64,000 nt of DNA from JAIQFL01 sp035295745 (GTDB lineage: Bacteria; Acidobacteriota; Terriglobia; Bryobacterales; Bryobacteraceae), in NCBI GenBank assembly GCA_035295745.1, contig DATGIL010000023.1, positions 330,658 to 394,657 on the forward strand, read 5' to 3'. This document shows, in pieces, positions 9,332-17,958 of the stretch. The notes beneath the pieces are model-generated. The model searched no databases and was not told the origin of the DNA. It saw only the letters and a program-made list of their open reading frames with translations. Within the stretch, counting starts at the first letter, position 1. The number at the start of each line of letters is the position of its first letter. The translations under genes were made by a program, and so were the position numbers.

Positions 9332-9532
9332 CTAGCGGCCCTCCAGTACCAGCATGTATTCGTCGAATTCGTGGACGTGAGCGGCTGACGACGCGCTCTG
9401 GCTGCACGTCCAGAACGTCATCTGGCTGCCGTCCGCGCCATCGAAAACGTACCCCTCTACTCCCGGCGTCGCCTGACCGGTCGCGGCGATCCGGTTGGCG
9501 GAATTTTTCATGAATTCAGGGAATGCGGTCAT
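9332..9532 (-). pseudogene. Truncated cupin-domain protein
   Basis: 66-aa reading frame that begins like a full cupin (MTAFPEFMKNSANRI, then FDGADGSQMTFWTC) and reaches the metal-binding stretch HVHEFDEYMLVLEGR. A TAG stop follows at once. The cupin fold needs a second motif about 15-40 residues later with the remaining His ligand; none is found in any minus-strand frame downstream, where the palindromic element at 9282-9320 sits instead. I read it as a gene cut short by an insertion or deletion. It could still be expressed, but is unlikely to fold as an active cupin. Confidence 0.65.
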
Positions 9533-9643
9533 GTGTGAAAGATAGGAGAGGCTAAATCGGCTTTACCTTTAGATCCTAGCAACCGTTGGGACATATCCGG
9601 AATCAAATGGCCATCCAGCATATCGAGAAAGGTGAACGCAGAA

Positions 9644-10084
9644 ATGCCGAATTCCACCGAGCAGAATTTCAAGAATCACGCCAAACTGGTTCCACTGTTT
9701 CACTTCGTTGCGCTTCCGATCCTTTTGGTCAACACGATCTGGCGCCTGGTGCAGCTCAAGAACGGGATCACATTCGACTCCATCATGGAGGTGCTCGTGG
9801 CTGTCGCGCTAGTGGCAGTGGCGCTTACCGCGCGCACATTCGCACTCACCGTTCAGAATCGCGTGATCCGCCTGGAAATGGAGTTACGCCTCGCCAAGCT
9901 ATTGCCGGCGGCGATGCAGCCGCGGATTGGAGAGTTCACGATCGATCAACTGATCGCGCTGCGGTTTGCGAGCGATGCCGAACTTCCGGCGCTCGCGCAA
10001 CAAGTGCTCGACGAGAAGCTGACAAGCCGGGCGGATATTAAGGGCCGAGTCAAGAACTGGCGCGCCGACCTGTTGCGCGCATAA
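9644..10084 (+). CDS. DUF6526 family membrane protein
   Basis: 146 aa. The N-terminus EQNFKNHAKLVPLFHFVALP and overall layout match the DUF6526 family. Two membrane-spanning segments lie at about residues 22-40 and 52-72, followed by a cytoplasmic tail rich in Leu and Arg. An ATG at 9644 is preferred over an in-frame GTG at 9632 because the family normally starts a few residues before QNFKNH and AGAAAGG lies upstream of it. Function of the family is not known. Confidence 0.8.
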   Translation: MPNSTEQNFKNHAKLVPLFHFVALPILLVNTIWRLVQLKNGITFDSIMEVLVAVALVAVALTARTFALTVQNRVIRLEMELRLAKLLPAAMQPRIGEFTIDQLIALRFASDAELPALAQQVLDEKLTSRADIKGRVKNWRADLLRA

Positions 10085-10401
10085 GCCATGGCCAAGGACT
10101 CCCAATTCCCACTCGCCCATGCCGGATTGGGGCGCGCCGATCGGCCACTGTATTTGAATACCTCAATGTGGAGCTGATTCCCAAGGTGCTGGCGGGCAGA
10201 AGGCGTTCGTTTGGTACCCCAGGACTGACGGTCACCTGGTAGCCCGAAGAGCCCTCCTTAAGGGCGTAAAGCCGCGTAATCCAGTGACTAAGGGGCAGGC
10301 CAGTTGCGACCCGATCTTTCCCTATTAATCCTCGTGCATTCGGCAAACCTGTGCCGTAGGATTAACCTTCGAATCTTACGAACGTAGAATTATGAGTGCT
10401 T
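10085..10401. other. Intergenic stretch without a recognisable gene
   Basis: About 320 bases downstream of the DUF6526 gene. Frames on the minus strand stay open for up to ~100 codons but show no family resemblance and no good ribosome-binding site. Nothing convincing seen. Confidence 0.5.
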
Positions 10402-10517
10402 GGCCAAACAAAAATGCTCACCCCGAGGGGTGAGCATTCTTTCCCCCTGTTCTACCAGGGGTGATGTTCGATGGGAGAATCATTTTCGACGGAATCGCAA
10501 CCGTCAAAAACTTTGGT
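10402..10517 (-). ncRNA. Candidate small RNA with its own promoter and terminator
   Basis: A near-consensus promoter at 10524-10552 (TTGACT, 17-bp spacer, TAATAT) should start transcription near 10517 on the minus strand. The transcript would run ~115 nt and end at a 12-bp perfect stem (10427-10438 with 10413-10424) followed by TTTTTGTTT. A second small hairpin, CCCCTGG-TAGAACA-GGGGG-like, lies just upstream of the terminator. No open reading frame with a ribosome-binding site is present. I do not recognise it as 6S, 4.5S, RNase P or a known riboswitch. Existence rests on promoter plus terminator geometry, not on homology. Confidence 0.6.
10413..10438 (-). terminator. Rho-independent terminator of the candidate small RNA
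   Basis: Perfect 12-bp stem AATGCTCACCCC with its complement and a 2-nt gap. On the minus strand it is followed by a T-rich run (TTTTTGTTT). On the plus strand the following bases are CTTTCCCC, so the minus orientation is favoured. Confidence 0.8.
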
Positions 10518-10523
10518 AGTTGG

Positions 10524-10552
10524 ATATTATTTCCCCTCAGCCCTCAAGTCAA
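10524..10552 (-). promoter_or_regulatory. Sigma70-type promoter
   Basis: Minus strand: -35 TTGACT at 10552-10547, 17-bp spacer, -10 TAATAT at 10529-10524. It lies more than 150 bp past the stop of the DUF6599 gene and drives only the candidate small RNA. Confidence 0.65.
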
Positions 10553-10721
10553 GAAAAAATCCGGAGCAAAAATTTTGTTCGTAACCTGCTCGTAGTGGCT
10601 GACTTGCAGGAGAGAGCGGTTTTCCACAGAGGGTGCCAGAGCCCGCAAAAAGCCACTCCCGGGCCTGAGGATTTCTCTCTAAGACACACAAAATCGGAAG
10701 TTTAGGAGATCCCAAAGGTGC

Positions 10722-11699
10722 TTATCGCAAGTCCAAAGTGATCATCGCATCGGCCTCCTGACCCTTCTGTCCGCGATGCCGGAAAGCCCGCAACCCGCCC
10801 ACCGCCAAGCCCGAGACGAGCGAGAACGCTAACAGTATGCCAATGAGAATAAAAGCATTTAGCAGCAGATTGCCGACGTTGTCGCGCTTCGTGGGCACGT
10901 ACTCGTCGCGCGTCACCTGGGCTTGGTAGCGGACCCCCGAAAGCAGCCGTTCCGCATAATCTGCGTCGGGAGGAGCCAGCGCCACAGCAACTAAAGGGCC
11001 GCTCCGCTTGGCCATCGCACCGGGTAATTTCTCGAATTCGGCCACTTGCTGCATCGCCATCTGAGGGGTTGGGTAGTTGAAAATCGACAGGGTCAGATCC
11101 CCCTTAGGGCTGTGGAAAACTCCGATCTGGGCTTCCGCGCCGAAATGGAAGGCCGCCACGGACGGGGGAATCCCCGATGCGAATCTCTGGAGGCTCTCCG
11201 GCCCGACCACGTACCGCTCGCTGTTGGGGATCAGATCTTTTGCCGGTAGGTAGCTCGGAAGTACGGGCAAGGCGGTCGTATCGACGTTGCGCAGCGCCTG
11301 CGTGGCGGCATCCAATTCCCCACTGTTGGGTTTGTATCCCTCGAACCGCAGAAGGAAGTTCCCATGAACCAGCAGCAGGCTGTCGTTCGTCTCCGCCGCC
11401 AACGTCGCCGCCTTGGACGGCGTGGATTTTGGCGAGCGCTGCCAATCGAACGCAGCCAGGGCGCTGGTGCTGTCCTGCAGGCGGTAGGCGGTCGCGGTGA
11501 ACTTCTGGGAGCCGTTCTCGAACGGGGCTGTTTCCGACTCCTTCAGCCCGTATTCCGTCCACAGTTGCTGATCGGTCAGTGCCACCTTACCGGGCGCACC
11601 TCGGTGGTAGTCTCCGATGGTCTCCGGCAAAATAGCAGTCAGCCCCAGTTTGGGCAAGAGAAGGCCGGGCAAGAAAAGCCCCAAAACAAAAAGTCTCAT
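10722..11699 (-). CDS. DUF6599 family exported/membrane protein
   Basis: 325 aa. Signal peptide at residues 1-~20 (MRLFVLGLFLPGLLLPKLGL) and a single transmembrane segment near the C-terminus (NAFILIGILLAFSLVSGLAV) followed by a short basic tail, so most of the protein should face the periplasm. The body matches the acidobacterial DUF6599 family. The ATG at 11699 is chosen because AAGGA precedes it and the signal peptide starts there; an upstream in-frame ATG at 11852 would put 51 hydrophilic residues first and overlap the end of secA. It follows secA by 34 bp on the same strand and could be co-transcribed. Role unknown. Confidence 0.8.
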   Translation of the reverse strand: MRLFVLGLFLPGLLLPKLGLTAILPETIGDYHRGAPGKVALTDQQLWTEYGLKESETAPFENGSQKFTATAYRLQDSTSALAAFDWQRSPKSTPSKAATLAAETNDSLLLVHGNFLLRFEGYKPNSGELDAATQALRNVDTTALPVLPSYLPAKDLIPNSERYVVGPESLQRFASGIPPSVAAFHFGAEAQIGVFHSPKGDLTLSIFNYPTPQMAMQQVAEFEKLPGAMAKRSGPLVAVALAPPDADYAERLLSGVRYQAQVTRDEYVPTKRDNVGNLLLNAFILIGILLAFSLVSGLAVGGLRAFRHRGQKGQEADAMITLDLR

Positions 11700-11733
11700 T
11701 AATTCCTTAGACGCCAGATAATGCGCGCAGGTG

Positions 11734-14682
11734 TCAAGACGCGGCGCCGTGACACTTCTTGTACTTCTTGCCGCTTCCGCAGGGGCAGGGATCGTTTCGT
11801 CCCACCTTCTGCCCGGCAAGGACCTGCTTCGGGCCGGTAGAGTCGTCGCCACCGAACTGCAGCGCCGCCAGCTCTTTCTCCTTCTTCCGCTCGATATTGC
11901 GCGTGAAGTCCTCGATGGTGGTCTTGGCGGCCTGCTTCTGCTGCTCGGATGGCTCCGTGACCCGTCCGACGAGTTGCCCTCCCGAACGGCGCGGGGACCC
12001 GTTGTCTCCGTCGGGGCCCGGCTGGTCGCCGTTCACCGAATCGTCCTCGTCTTCTTCGGGATACGGCATTGGCGGTGGGCTGCCCGAAGTGACCTGCAGG
12101 AAGAACAGGTATCGCACCGACTCATCCTCGATGCGGTCCATCATCGCCGTGAAGAGCTCGTACGACTCCTTCTTGTACTCGACCAGCGGATCTTTCTGCC
12201 CGTACGCGCGATTGCCAATGCCCTGCTTCAGCTCGTCCATGGAGAGCAGGTGGTCTTTCCACTGGTTGTCGATCACCTGCAACATGACGATGCGCTCCGT
12301 CTGGCGCATCACGTCCGGACCCACCAGGTCTTCCTTCTCCTGGTATTTCTGCTGGAGCCGCGCCATGATGGCGTCCGACATCTCCATGCGATTCATGCGC
12401 GACAGTTCGGACAGGTCGATGCGCGCGCCGAACTGCGTCAGCACATCGTTGCGCAGAGTGGCCATGTCCCAGGTATCGGGATGCTTGTCATCCGGGCATC
12501 GCATCTCGATGAACTGTTCGACGATGCCGCGCACCATCTCGAAGACCCGCTCCTTTTGATCGATCCCTTCGATCAATTGCCGGCGCATCCCGTACACTGC
12601 CTGACGCTGCTTGTTCATCACGTCGTCGTATTCGAGCAGGTGCTTGCGGGCCTCGAAGTTCTGTACTTCGACTGCCTCCTGCGCCTTGGCGATACGCTTG
12701 GTGATGAGTTTCGACTCGATCGGCACATCCTCTTCCATGCCCAGACGCAGCATCAGATTCTGCATGCGCTCTCCACCGAAGATGCGCAGCAGGTCGTCCT
12801 GCAGCGAGAGGAAAAAGCGGGAACTGCCGGGATCGCCCTGCCGGCCCGAACGTCCGCGCAACTGGTTATCGATACGCCGCGATTCGTGCCGCTCGGTGGC
12901 CACGATGTGGAGTCCTCCGAGCGCGGTTACCTCGTCGTGCTCCTGGTCGGTTTGTCCTTTGTGGCGCGCGAAGATCTCGTCCCACTTGTCGCGGCGCACA
13001 CGATAGAACTGGTCCTGGTGAGAGAAATAATAGAAGTGCTCATCGGCGACGTAGCGCACCTCCTCTGCCGACAGCTTTTCGGCCACCTTCTCCCGTAGAG
13101 TGGCGTCCTTGGTCATGAACTCCGCATTGCCGCCCAGCAGAATGTCGGTACCACGTCCAGCCATGTTGGTAGACACGGTCACGGCTCCCTTGCGCCCGGC
13201 CTGTGCCACGATCGAGGCCTCGCGCTCGTGATTCTTGGCGTTGAGCACTTCGTGCTTGACGCCCATGCGTTTGAGAATGCCCGAGAGCTTTTCGGATTTT
13301 TCGACCGAAATGGTGCCTACCAGAACCGGTTGCCCCTTGGAATTGAATTCCTTGATTTCCTTCGCGGCGTTGCGGAATTTCTCTTCCTCGGTGCGATAGA
13401 CAAAGTCCTGATTCTCCTTGCGGATCATCGGACGGTTGGTGGGAACCACGGTGACGTCGATATTGTAGGTTTTCTGGAACTCGGCCGCTTCCGTCTCCGC
13501 CGTACCGGTCATGCCGGAGAGCTTCTTGTACATGCGGAAGTAATTCTGGAAGGTAATCGTGGCAAGCGTCTGATTCTCACGCTGAATCTTGACGCCCTCC
13601 TTGGCTTCCACTGCCTGGTGTAAGCCGTCAGACCACCGCCGGCCGGGCATCAAGCGCCCCGTGAACTCGTCGACGATGATCACTTCGGGACCCTCTTCGC
13701 CGTCCTTGACTACATATTCCCGATCGCGTTGGTAGAGCACGTGGGCACGCAGGGCCTGCTGAACGTGGTGGTTGTACTCGATGTTGTTCGGGTCGTAAAG
13801 GTTGCCGATGCCGAGCAACTTTTCCACCTTGAGCACGCCCTCCTCGGTCAAGGCCGCGCTCTTGTGCTTCTCGTCGATGGTGTAGTCGCCAGTGGTGTAT
13901 TTTTCGCCGGGCTCCTTGCCTTCGATCACCTCGCCGCGGATCAACTTGGGAATGATGCGATTGACCTTGTAATACTTGTCGGTCGATTCTTCGCTGGGGC
14001 CGGAGATGATCAGCGGCGTGCGCGCTTCGTCGATAAGGATGGAATCGACTTCGTCGACGATGGCGTAGTGGTGAGGCCGCTGCACGCAATCCTCGATGCG
14101 AAACTTCATGTTGTCTCGCAGGTAGTCGAAGCCGAACTCATTATTCGTGCCGTAGGTGATGTCGGCGTTGTACGCTTCTTTGCGTTCCTCGTCATCGAGG
14201 TCGTGGACGATAACTCCAACTTGTAGTCCAAGGAATTTGTAGAGCCGTCCCATCCACTCCGAGTCGCGTTTGGCGAGGTAATCGTTAACGGTGACGACGT
14301 GGACGCCCTTGCCTTCGAGGGCGTTGAGATAGCAGGGAAGGGTGGCGACGAGGGTCTTGCCCTCGCCGGTCTTCATTTCGGCGATTTTGCCTTTGTGAAG
14401 CACGATACCGCCGATCAATTGCACGTCGAAGTGCCGCATGTTCAGCACGCGGCGTCCAGCTTCACGGACCACGGCAAAGGCTTCGACGAGCAGGTCATCG
14501 AGGGGCGTACCCTGCGCGATCCTTTCTTTGAATTCAACGGTCTTGGCCGCCAGGTCGATGTCCGAAAGCGCCCGCATGGCGGGTTCCAGGTCATTGATTG
14601 CCTGGATGGTGGGCATCATGCCCTTGATTTCGCGTTCGGTTTTGGTGCCAAAGATTTTCGCCAGAATGGCATCAACAATCAT
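11734..14682 (-). CDS. secA: Preprotein translocase ATPase SecA
   Basis: 982-aa motor of the Sec pathway, pushing unfolded preproteins through SecYEG at the inner membrane. DEAD-like ATPase with Walker A MKTGEGKTLVATL near residue 105 and the DEVDSILIDEART box near 210. The preprotein cross-linking region and the second ATPase half (TNMAGRGTDI, QLRGRSGRQGDPGS) are present. The C-terminus has a proline/glycine-rich linker and the zinc-binding SEC-C motif CPCGSGKKYKKCHG, which binds SecB or ribosomes in other bacteria. Length is slightly above the E. coli enzyme (901 aa). All expected motifs are intact. Confidence 0.98.
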   Translation of the reverse strand: MIVDAILAKIFGTKTEREIKGMMPTIQAINDLEPAMRALSDIDLAAKTVEFKERIAQGTPLDDLLVEAFAVVREAGRRVLNMRHFDVQLIGGIVLHKGKIAEMKTGEGKTLVATLPCYLNALEGKGVHVVTVNDYLAKRDSEWMGRLYKFLGLQVGVIVHDLDDEERKEAYNADITYGTNNEFGFDYLRDNMKFRIEDCVQRPHHYAIVDEVDSILIDEARTPLIISGPSEESTDKYYKVNRIIPKLIRGEVIEGKEPGEKYTTGDYTIDEKHKSAALTEEGVLKVEKLLGIGNLYDPNNIEYNHHVQQALRAHVLYQRDREYVVKDGEEGPEVIIVDEFTGRLMPGRRWSDGLHQAVEAKEGVKIQRENQTLATITFQNYFRMYKKLSGMTGTAETEAAEFQKTYNIDVTVVPTNRPMIRKENQDFVYRTEEEKFRNAAKEIKEFNSKGQPVLVGTISVEKSEKLSGILKRMGVKHEVLNAKNHEREASIVAQAGRKGAVTVSTNMAGRGTDILLGGNAEFMTKDATLREKVAEKLSAEEVRYVADEHFYYFSHQDQFYRVRRDKWDEIFARHKGQTDQEHDEVTALGGLHIVATERHESRRIDNQLRGRSGRQGDPGSSRFFLSLQDDLLRIFGGERMQNLMLRLGMEEDVPIESKLITKRIAKAQEAVEVQNFEARKHLLEYDDVMNKQRQAVYGMRRQLIEGIDQKERVFEMVRGIVEQFIEMRCPDDKHPDTWDMATLRNDVLTQFGARIDLSELSRMNRMEMSDAIMARLQQKYQEKEDLVGPDVMRQTERIVMLQVIDNQWKDHLLSMDELKQGIGNRAYGQKDPLVEYKKESYELFTAMMDRIEDESVRYLFFLQVTSGSPPPMPYPEEDEDDSVNGDQPGPDGDNGSPRRSGGQLVGRVTEPSEQQKQAAKTTIEDFTRNIERKKEKELAALQFGGDDSTGPKQVLAGQKVGRNDPCPCGSGKKYKKCHGAAS

Positions 14683-14822
14683 GAATGGTCTCGATACGGG
14701 GGGAGTTCCGCATTTTTTATTTTACCTATTAGAGATGACGGGCGGTGACCGGGCAGTTTTAGTCGCGCCCTTGGTAGAGAAATTCCTCTTCCGATATCTA
14801 AAGCTCCGAAGGGTTTCAGCCG

Positions 14823-15200
14823 ATGGTTCCATCGAGACTTACGATGGACCTCTCGTTCCTTCGCTCTCCGCGTCAACGCAGATGGCAGTTGTGGCTCGGC
14901 GTTGGCATACTGTCCGCGGTTGCCGGATATCTCTTCAGTGCGTTGCCTAACCTCATCTTTCCCGCTTCTTGCGTGCTGCTTGCGCTCTGGTTGATTCACT
15001 CTGGAACCCGCCAGAGCCAGGAAGGGCGGGTAATTCCGTTCCCGGTTGATCCGTTGCGATCTCCGGCAGCCCGGCCAAGCCGCTCGACAGATCTCGATCC
15101 TGAGCCCAACCGGCCGCTCTTCAGCGTTTTACCAAACCCACCGGTCCGCCCGCTGCCAACACCGCCGTCGCGAAGTCCTTGCCCCGGCGCCCAATCTTGA
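14823..15200 (+). CDS. Hypothetical small membrane protein
   Basis: 125 aa from the ATG at 14823; a second ATG at 14844 (MDLSFLRSPRQRRW) is an equally good start. Two adjacent hydrophobic segments (about residues 24-44 and 46-62) are followed by a proline-rich hydrophilic tail. It lies divergently from secA and its last ~80 bp overlap the 3' end of the convergent gene at 15121-16137. I know no family for it. The hydrophobic profile looks protein-like, but the overlap lowers confidence. Confidence 0.45.
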   Translation: MVPSRLTMDLSFLRSPRQRRWQLWLGVGILSAVAGYLFSALPNLIFPASCVLLALWLIHSGTRQSQEGRVIPFPVDPLRSPAARPSRSTDLDPEPNRPLFSVLPNPPVRPLPTPPSRSPCPGAQS

Positions 15201-16137
15201 AGGTGCAGTGCGAGAAATAGACGTTGTCTAAGGTGACCGCTTCGCCGGAATACGATACGTTGCAGTGGCTGAAGACGGCGTTGCGAATATCCAATCCGTC
15301 GAGTACCACGTCGTAACCTTCTACGACCACGCTGCGGCATTCCTCCGTTAACATCGGATCCGACAGCGTGAGCAGATTCATTTTGGCAGGCGCGGCGACC
15401 AGTTCTTTGCCCACGGCTCGGGAGCTTCCAAAGATTTTCGACGTGGAGTCCAGCGGCCGGAAGGTGTGCAGCTTCGGAAGACGGAGCATCGCGCCGTGAG
15501 CCATAGAGCCCTCCTCCGGCATGCCCGCGGGCGGCGGCAACAGAGACGAACGGTAACCAAGAATACTCGAAACCGCGTCGATGGAGGGGCCGGAGAGCGT
15601 CCAGTCAGCGGGAATCGACGGCTTCTCTTTGGAGAGGATGGGGCTCTCGTCGTCGACGAGGGTCAAAAAACCTTGGGCGATCTCGCCGAGCTGTTGCGGG
15701 CTCACTTCGATTTTCAGTTGCTGCGCCTTCCGGGTGATCGCTATCGCCGTTTCGATCGCAAAGATCGGGTCTTCCCTTTGGACCGCACGTTTCAGAGTGT
15801 CACTGAGGAGATCGGGAACTCTCGAGGCGAAATCCGGCCGGGACACCTCAGCCGAGGCTACCAGTTCGCCCAACCCGGCCCCCAACGCCGCCAATTCCCG
15901 ATCGATGTCGTTTAGCCGGTCCTGTGTATGGGTGCTCAGTTCGGTGAGTTGCCTCCTCTCCGACATCGCGAAGATCATGGCAACTACGGCCAGTGCGAGC
16001 AGCGCCACCACGGTCGCGATACCGATGCCTAAGACTGCCCAGTCTCGGACCCATGAAGTCCGGTTGGCCCCACGCGGCGGAACTGGTTTTCGAACCACCG
16101 GTTGGAGCGGTTCCTGGCCCATCGGAAAAAGAGACAT
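15121..16137 (-). CDS. Membrane-anchored hypothetical protein
   Basis: 338 aa. A short cytoplasmic N-terminus with prolines precedes one transmembrane helix at about residues 32-57 (LGIGIATVVALLALAVVAMI). A probable coiled coil (~58-95) comes next, then a soluble domain. The last ~65 residues have alternating hydrophobic residues such as VVLDGLDIRNAVFSHCNVSY and VTLDNVYFSHCTFKI. This is reminiscent of right-handed beta-helix or pentapeptide-like strands. No catalytic motif seen and no family assigned. Convergent with the small membrane protein at 14823. Confidence 0.7.
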   Translation of the reverse strand: MSLFPMGQEPLQPVVRKPVPPRGANRTSWVRDWAVLGIGIATVVALLALAVVAMIFAMSERRQLTELSTHTQDRLNDIDRELAALGAGLGELVASAEVSRPDFASRVPDLLSDTLKRAVQREDPIFAIETAIAITRKAQQLKIEVSPQQLGEIAQGFLTLVDDESPILSKEKPSIPADWTLSGPSIDAVSSILGYRSSLLPPPAGMPEEGSMAHGAMLRLPKLHTFRPLDSTSKIFGSSRAVGKELVAAPAKMNLLTLSDPMLTEECRSVVVEGYDVVLDGLDIRNAVFSHCNVSYSGEAVTLDNVYFSHCTFKIGRRGKDFATAVLAAGGPVGLVKR

Positions 16138-16356
16138 TCTTGCTGGAGCGAGCGACTCCCCGAAACCTTACATTTCAGGATACCAGGAACCCGCTCGGGC
16201 TTTTATTGGAAAGCACGAGTAGGTCATATCACGTCCGGCATTCAGTATCAGAAAGCCATGCGATTGGAGTGTTTTGCCGATAACCCAGTACTCCTTCTCG
16301 GCAAACCTGCCAGATATTCTCGGTGCAAACCCTAAAGTTCCGCGGGCAGCTTGTCG

Positions 16357-17883
16357 ATGAATGGAATGAGTATGAAGCCGCCGTCGCGGGAAGAGAGGAT
16401 CGCCAATTGCGTCAGTTCTTTGACTGCCAAGCCTGATTTCCCGGCGTTTTCTCAGCACGTCCAGAAGATCCTCGCCGCCGTCGAGGACAACGACTCCACC
16501 GTCGGCGAGTTGACTGCGCTGATCATGCGCGACTACAGCCTCAGTCTTAAACTGCTGCGGACAGCCAACATCTACAACCTGTCAGGGCGGCAGATTCTTA
16601 GCGTCTCGCATGCCGTGATCATGATTGGAACGGAAGGCGTGCGGAATCTGGCCAGCAGTCTCCTGATTTTTGAGCACTTCTTCAAAAAGCCGGCAGGCCT
16701 GCGCGAATTGATGACGCTGTCCATGCTGAGTGCGAATCATGTCCGGGAAATCGCGGCCCGGGTGCCAGTCCTCAGGCTGAGGCCGGAAGAAGCATTTCTC
16801 TGCGGCATGGTGCGGAATTTGGGAGAGATATTGGTCGGATATTACCTGCCCGGGCCCTACACGCGGATCCTGAAACGCATGGCGGAGCGGAAGCAATCCG
16901 CGCCGGATGCCGCAATGGAAGTCCTGCAGTTCACCTTTGAGGATATCGGCGAGGCGGTGATCCGGTATTGGCGGATGCCGGAGGTCGTCGCTGCCTGCCA
17001 GCAGGCGCAAAGCCCGCCCGGCGCTCTGAGGGACTCCCCGGAAAGCCTGATGTATGCCGCGGTCAACTTCGGGCATCACCTTACCAATGCGGTCTATCGC
17101 ATGGATCCAAAGGAAGGCGCGGAACACCTGAAAGCCTGCTTGCGGGAGCATAGCGCCTGGCTGCCGATGGAGCGCAAGGACGTAGAACAGATTCTGAAGT
17201 CGGGGCTTGCCGATACGCAGGAATCGTTCTCCGCAATGGGTGTGCAGTTAGACGAACTTCGCCTGATGTCACAGAGCCGCGCAGCCGTCGCAGCCCTGTC
17301 AGAAACCAAGACCGGCGAACCCGTCGTCCAGGTGCCGGCCACCCGCGATAGCGATCTGCTCGAGCGTTTGGCGAAGGAGGTGAGTGCCGCGGTGGATGGT
17401 TCGTCGGAGATCGAGCTGAATGCGGTGATCGCGAAGCTTCTGGACGCTTTTCACCGCGGCGCGGGCTTCGATCGCGTGATCTTTGCTTTTCTGAGTGAGG
17501 ACGGAACCGCGATGGAGGGGCGGCTCGGAGTCGGGACCGACGTGGACGCACTCATCTCCAAATTCAAATTTCGAATGTCTTTATCCGGTGGACCCGTTCC
17601 TGTTGCCCTGCTTTCGAGGCGGAATGTGGCGGCGGATGCCGGCGAAGGCGAGGCAGGGCAGATCGGCAAGCTGTTTGGAGGCAGTTACCTGTGCCTCTAT
17701 CCGCTGGTGGTCGCTCGCCAGGTGATCGGCTGTATCTATGGCGACTGCCCGAGCCCCAAGACCGATCTAAGCAGCAGGGAGCTATCCACGCTCGAAGAAC
17801 TGCGGGATTCGCTGGCTACCGCGATGGCTCGTATGAAGCGACGGAGTTCGACTGCGTCAGGAGAATCAGGTGCATGGAGTTGA
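16357..17883 (+). CDS. HDOD-domain signalling protein with C-terminal GAF domain
   Basis: 508 aa. Residues ~10-220 form an HDOD domain (FPAFSQHVQKILAAVEDNDS, MRDYSLSLKLLRTANIYN, SVSHAVIMIGTEGVRNLASS). This domain is related to HD phosphohydrolases but lacks the full catalytic HD set and acts in regulation of motility, second-messenger or stress signalling. Residues ~335-500 resemble a GAF sensor domain. Several ATGs cluster at 16357, 16366 and 16372 and a TTG at 16351; 16357 is taken, without a decisive ribosome-binding site. It stands alone between divergent and downstream unrelated genes. Ligand and output partner are not visible. Confidence 0.85.
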   Translation: MNGMSMKPPSREERIANCVSSLTAKPDFPAFSQHVQKILAAVEDNDSTVGELTALIMRDYSLSLKLLRTANIYNLSGRQILSVSHAVIMIGTEGVRNLASSLLIFEHFFKKPAGLRELMTLSMLSANHVREIAARVPVLRLRPEEAFLCGMVRNLGEILVGYYLPGPYTRILKRMAERKQSAPDAAMEVLQFTFEDIGEAVIRYWRMPEVVAACQQAQSPPGALRDSPESLMYAAVNFGHHLTNAVYRMDPKEGAEHLKACLREHSAWLPMERKDVEQILKSGLADTQESFSAMGVQLDELRLMSQSRAAVAALSETKTGEPVVQVPATRDSDLLERLAKEVSAAVDGSSEIELNAVIAKLLDAFHRGAGFDRVIFAFLSEDGTAMEGRLGVGTDVDALISKFKFRMSLSGGPVPVALLSRRNVAADAGEGEAGQIGKLFGGSYLCLYPLVVARQVIGCIYGDCPSPKTDLSSRELSTLEELRDSLATAMARMKRRSSTASGESGAWS

Positions 17884-17958
17884 GAAGCCGGGGAGGATTT
17901 CGAAGGGATGCGCCGGTTTGACTTCAGTCCCGCATTCCCATAAGATTTCCCTAACCCT

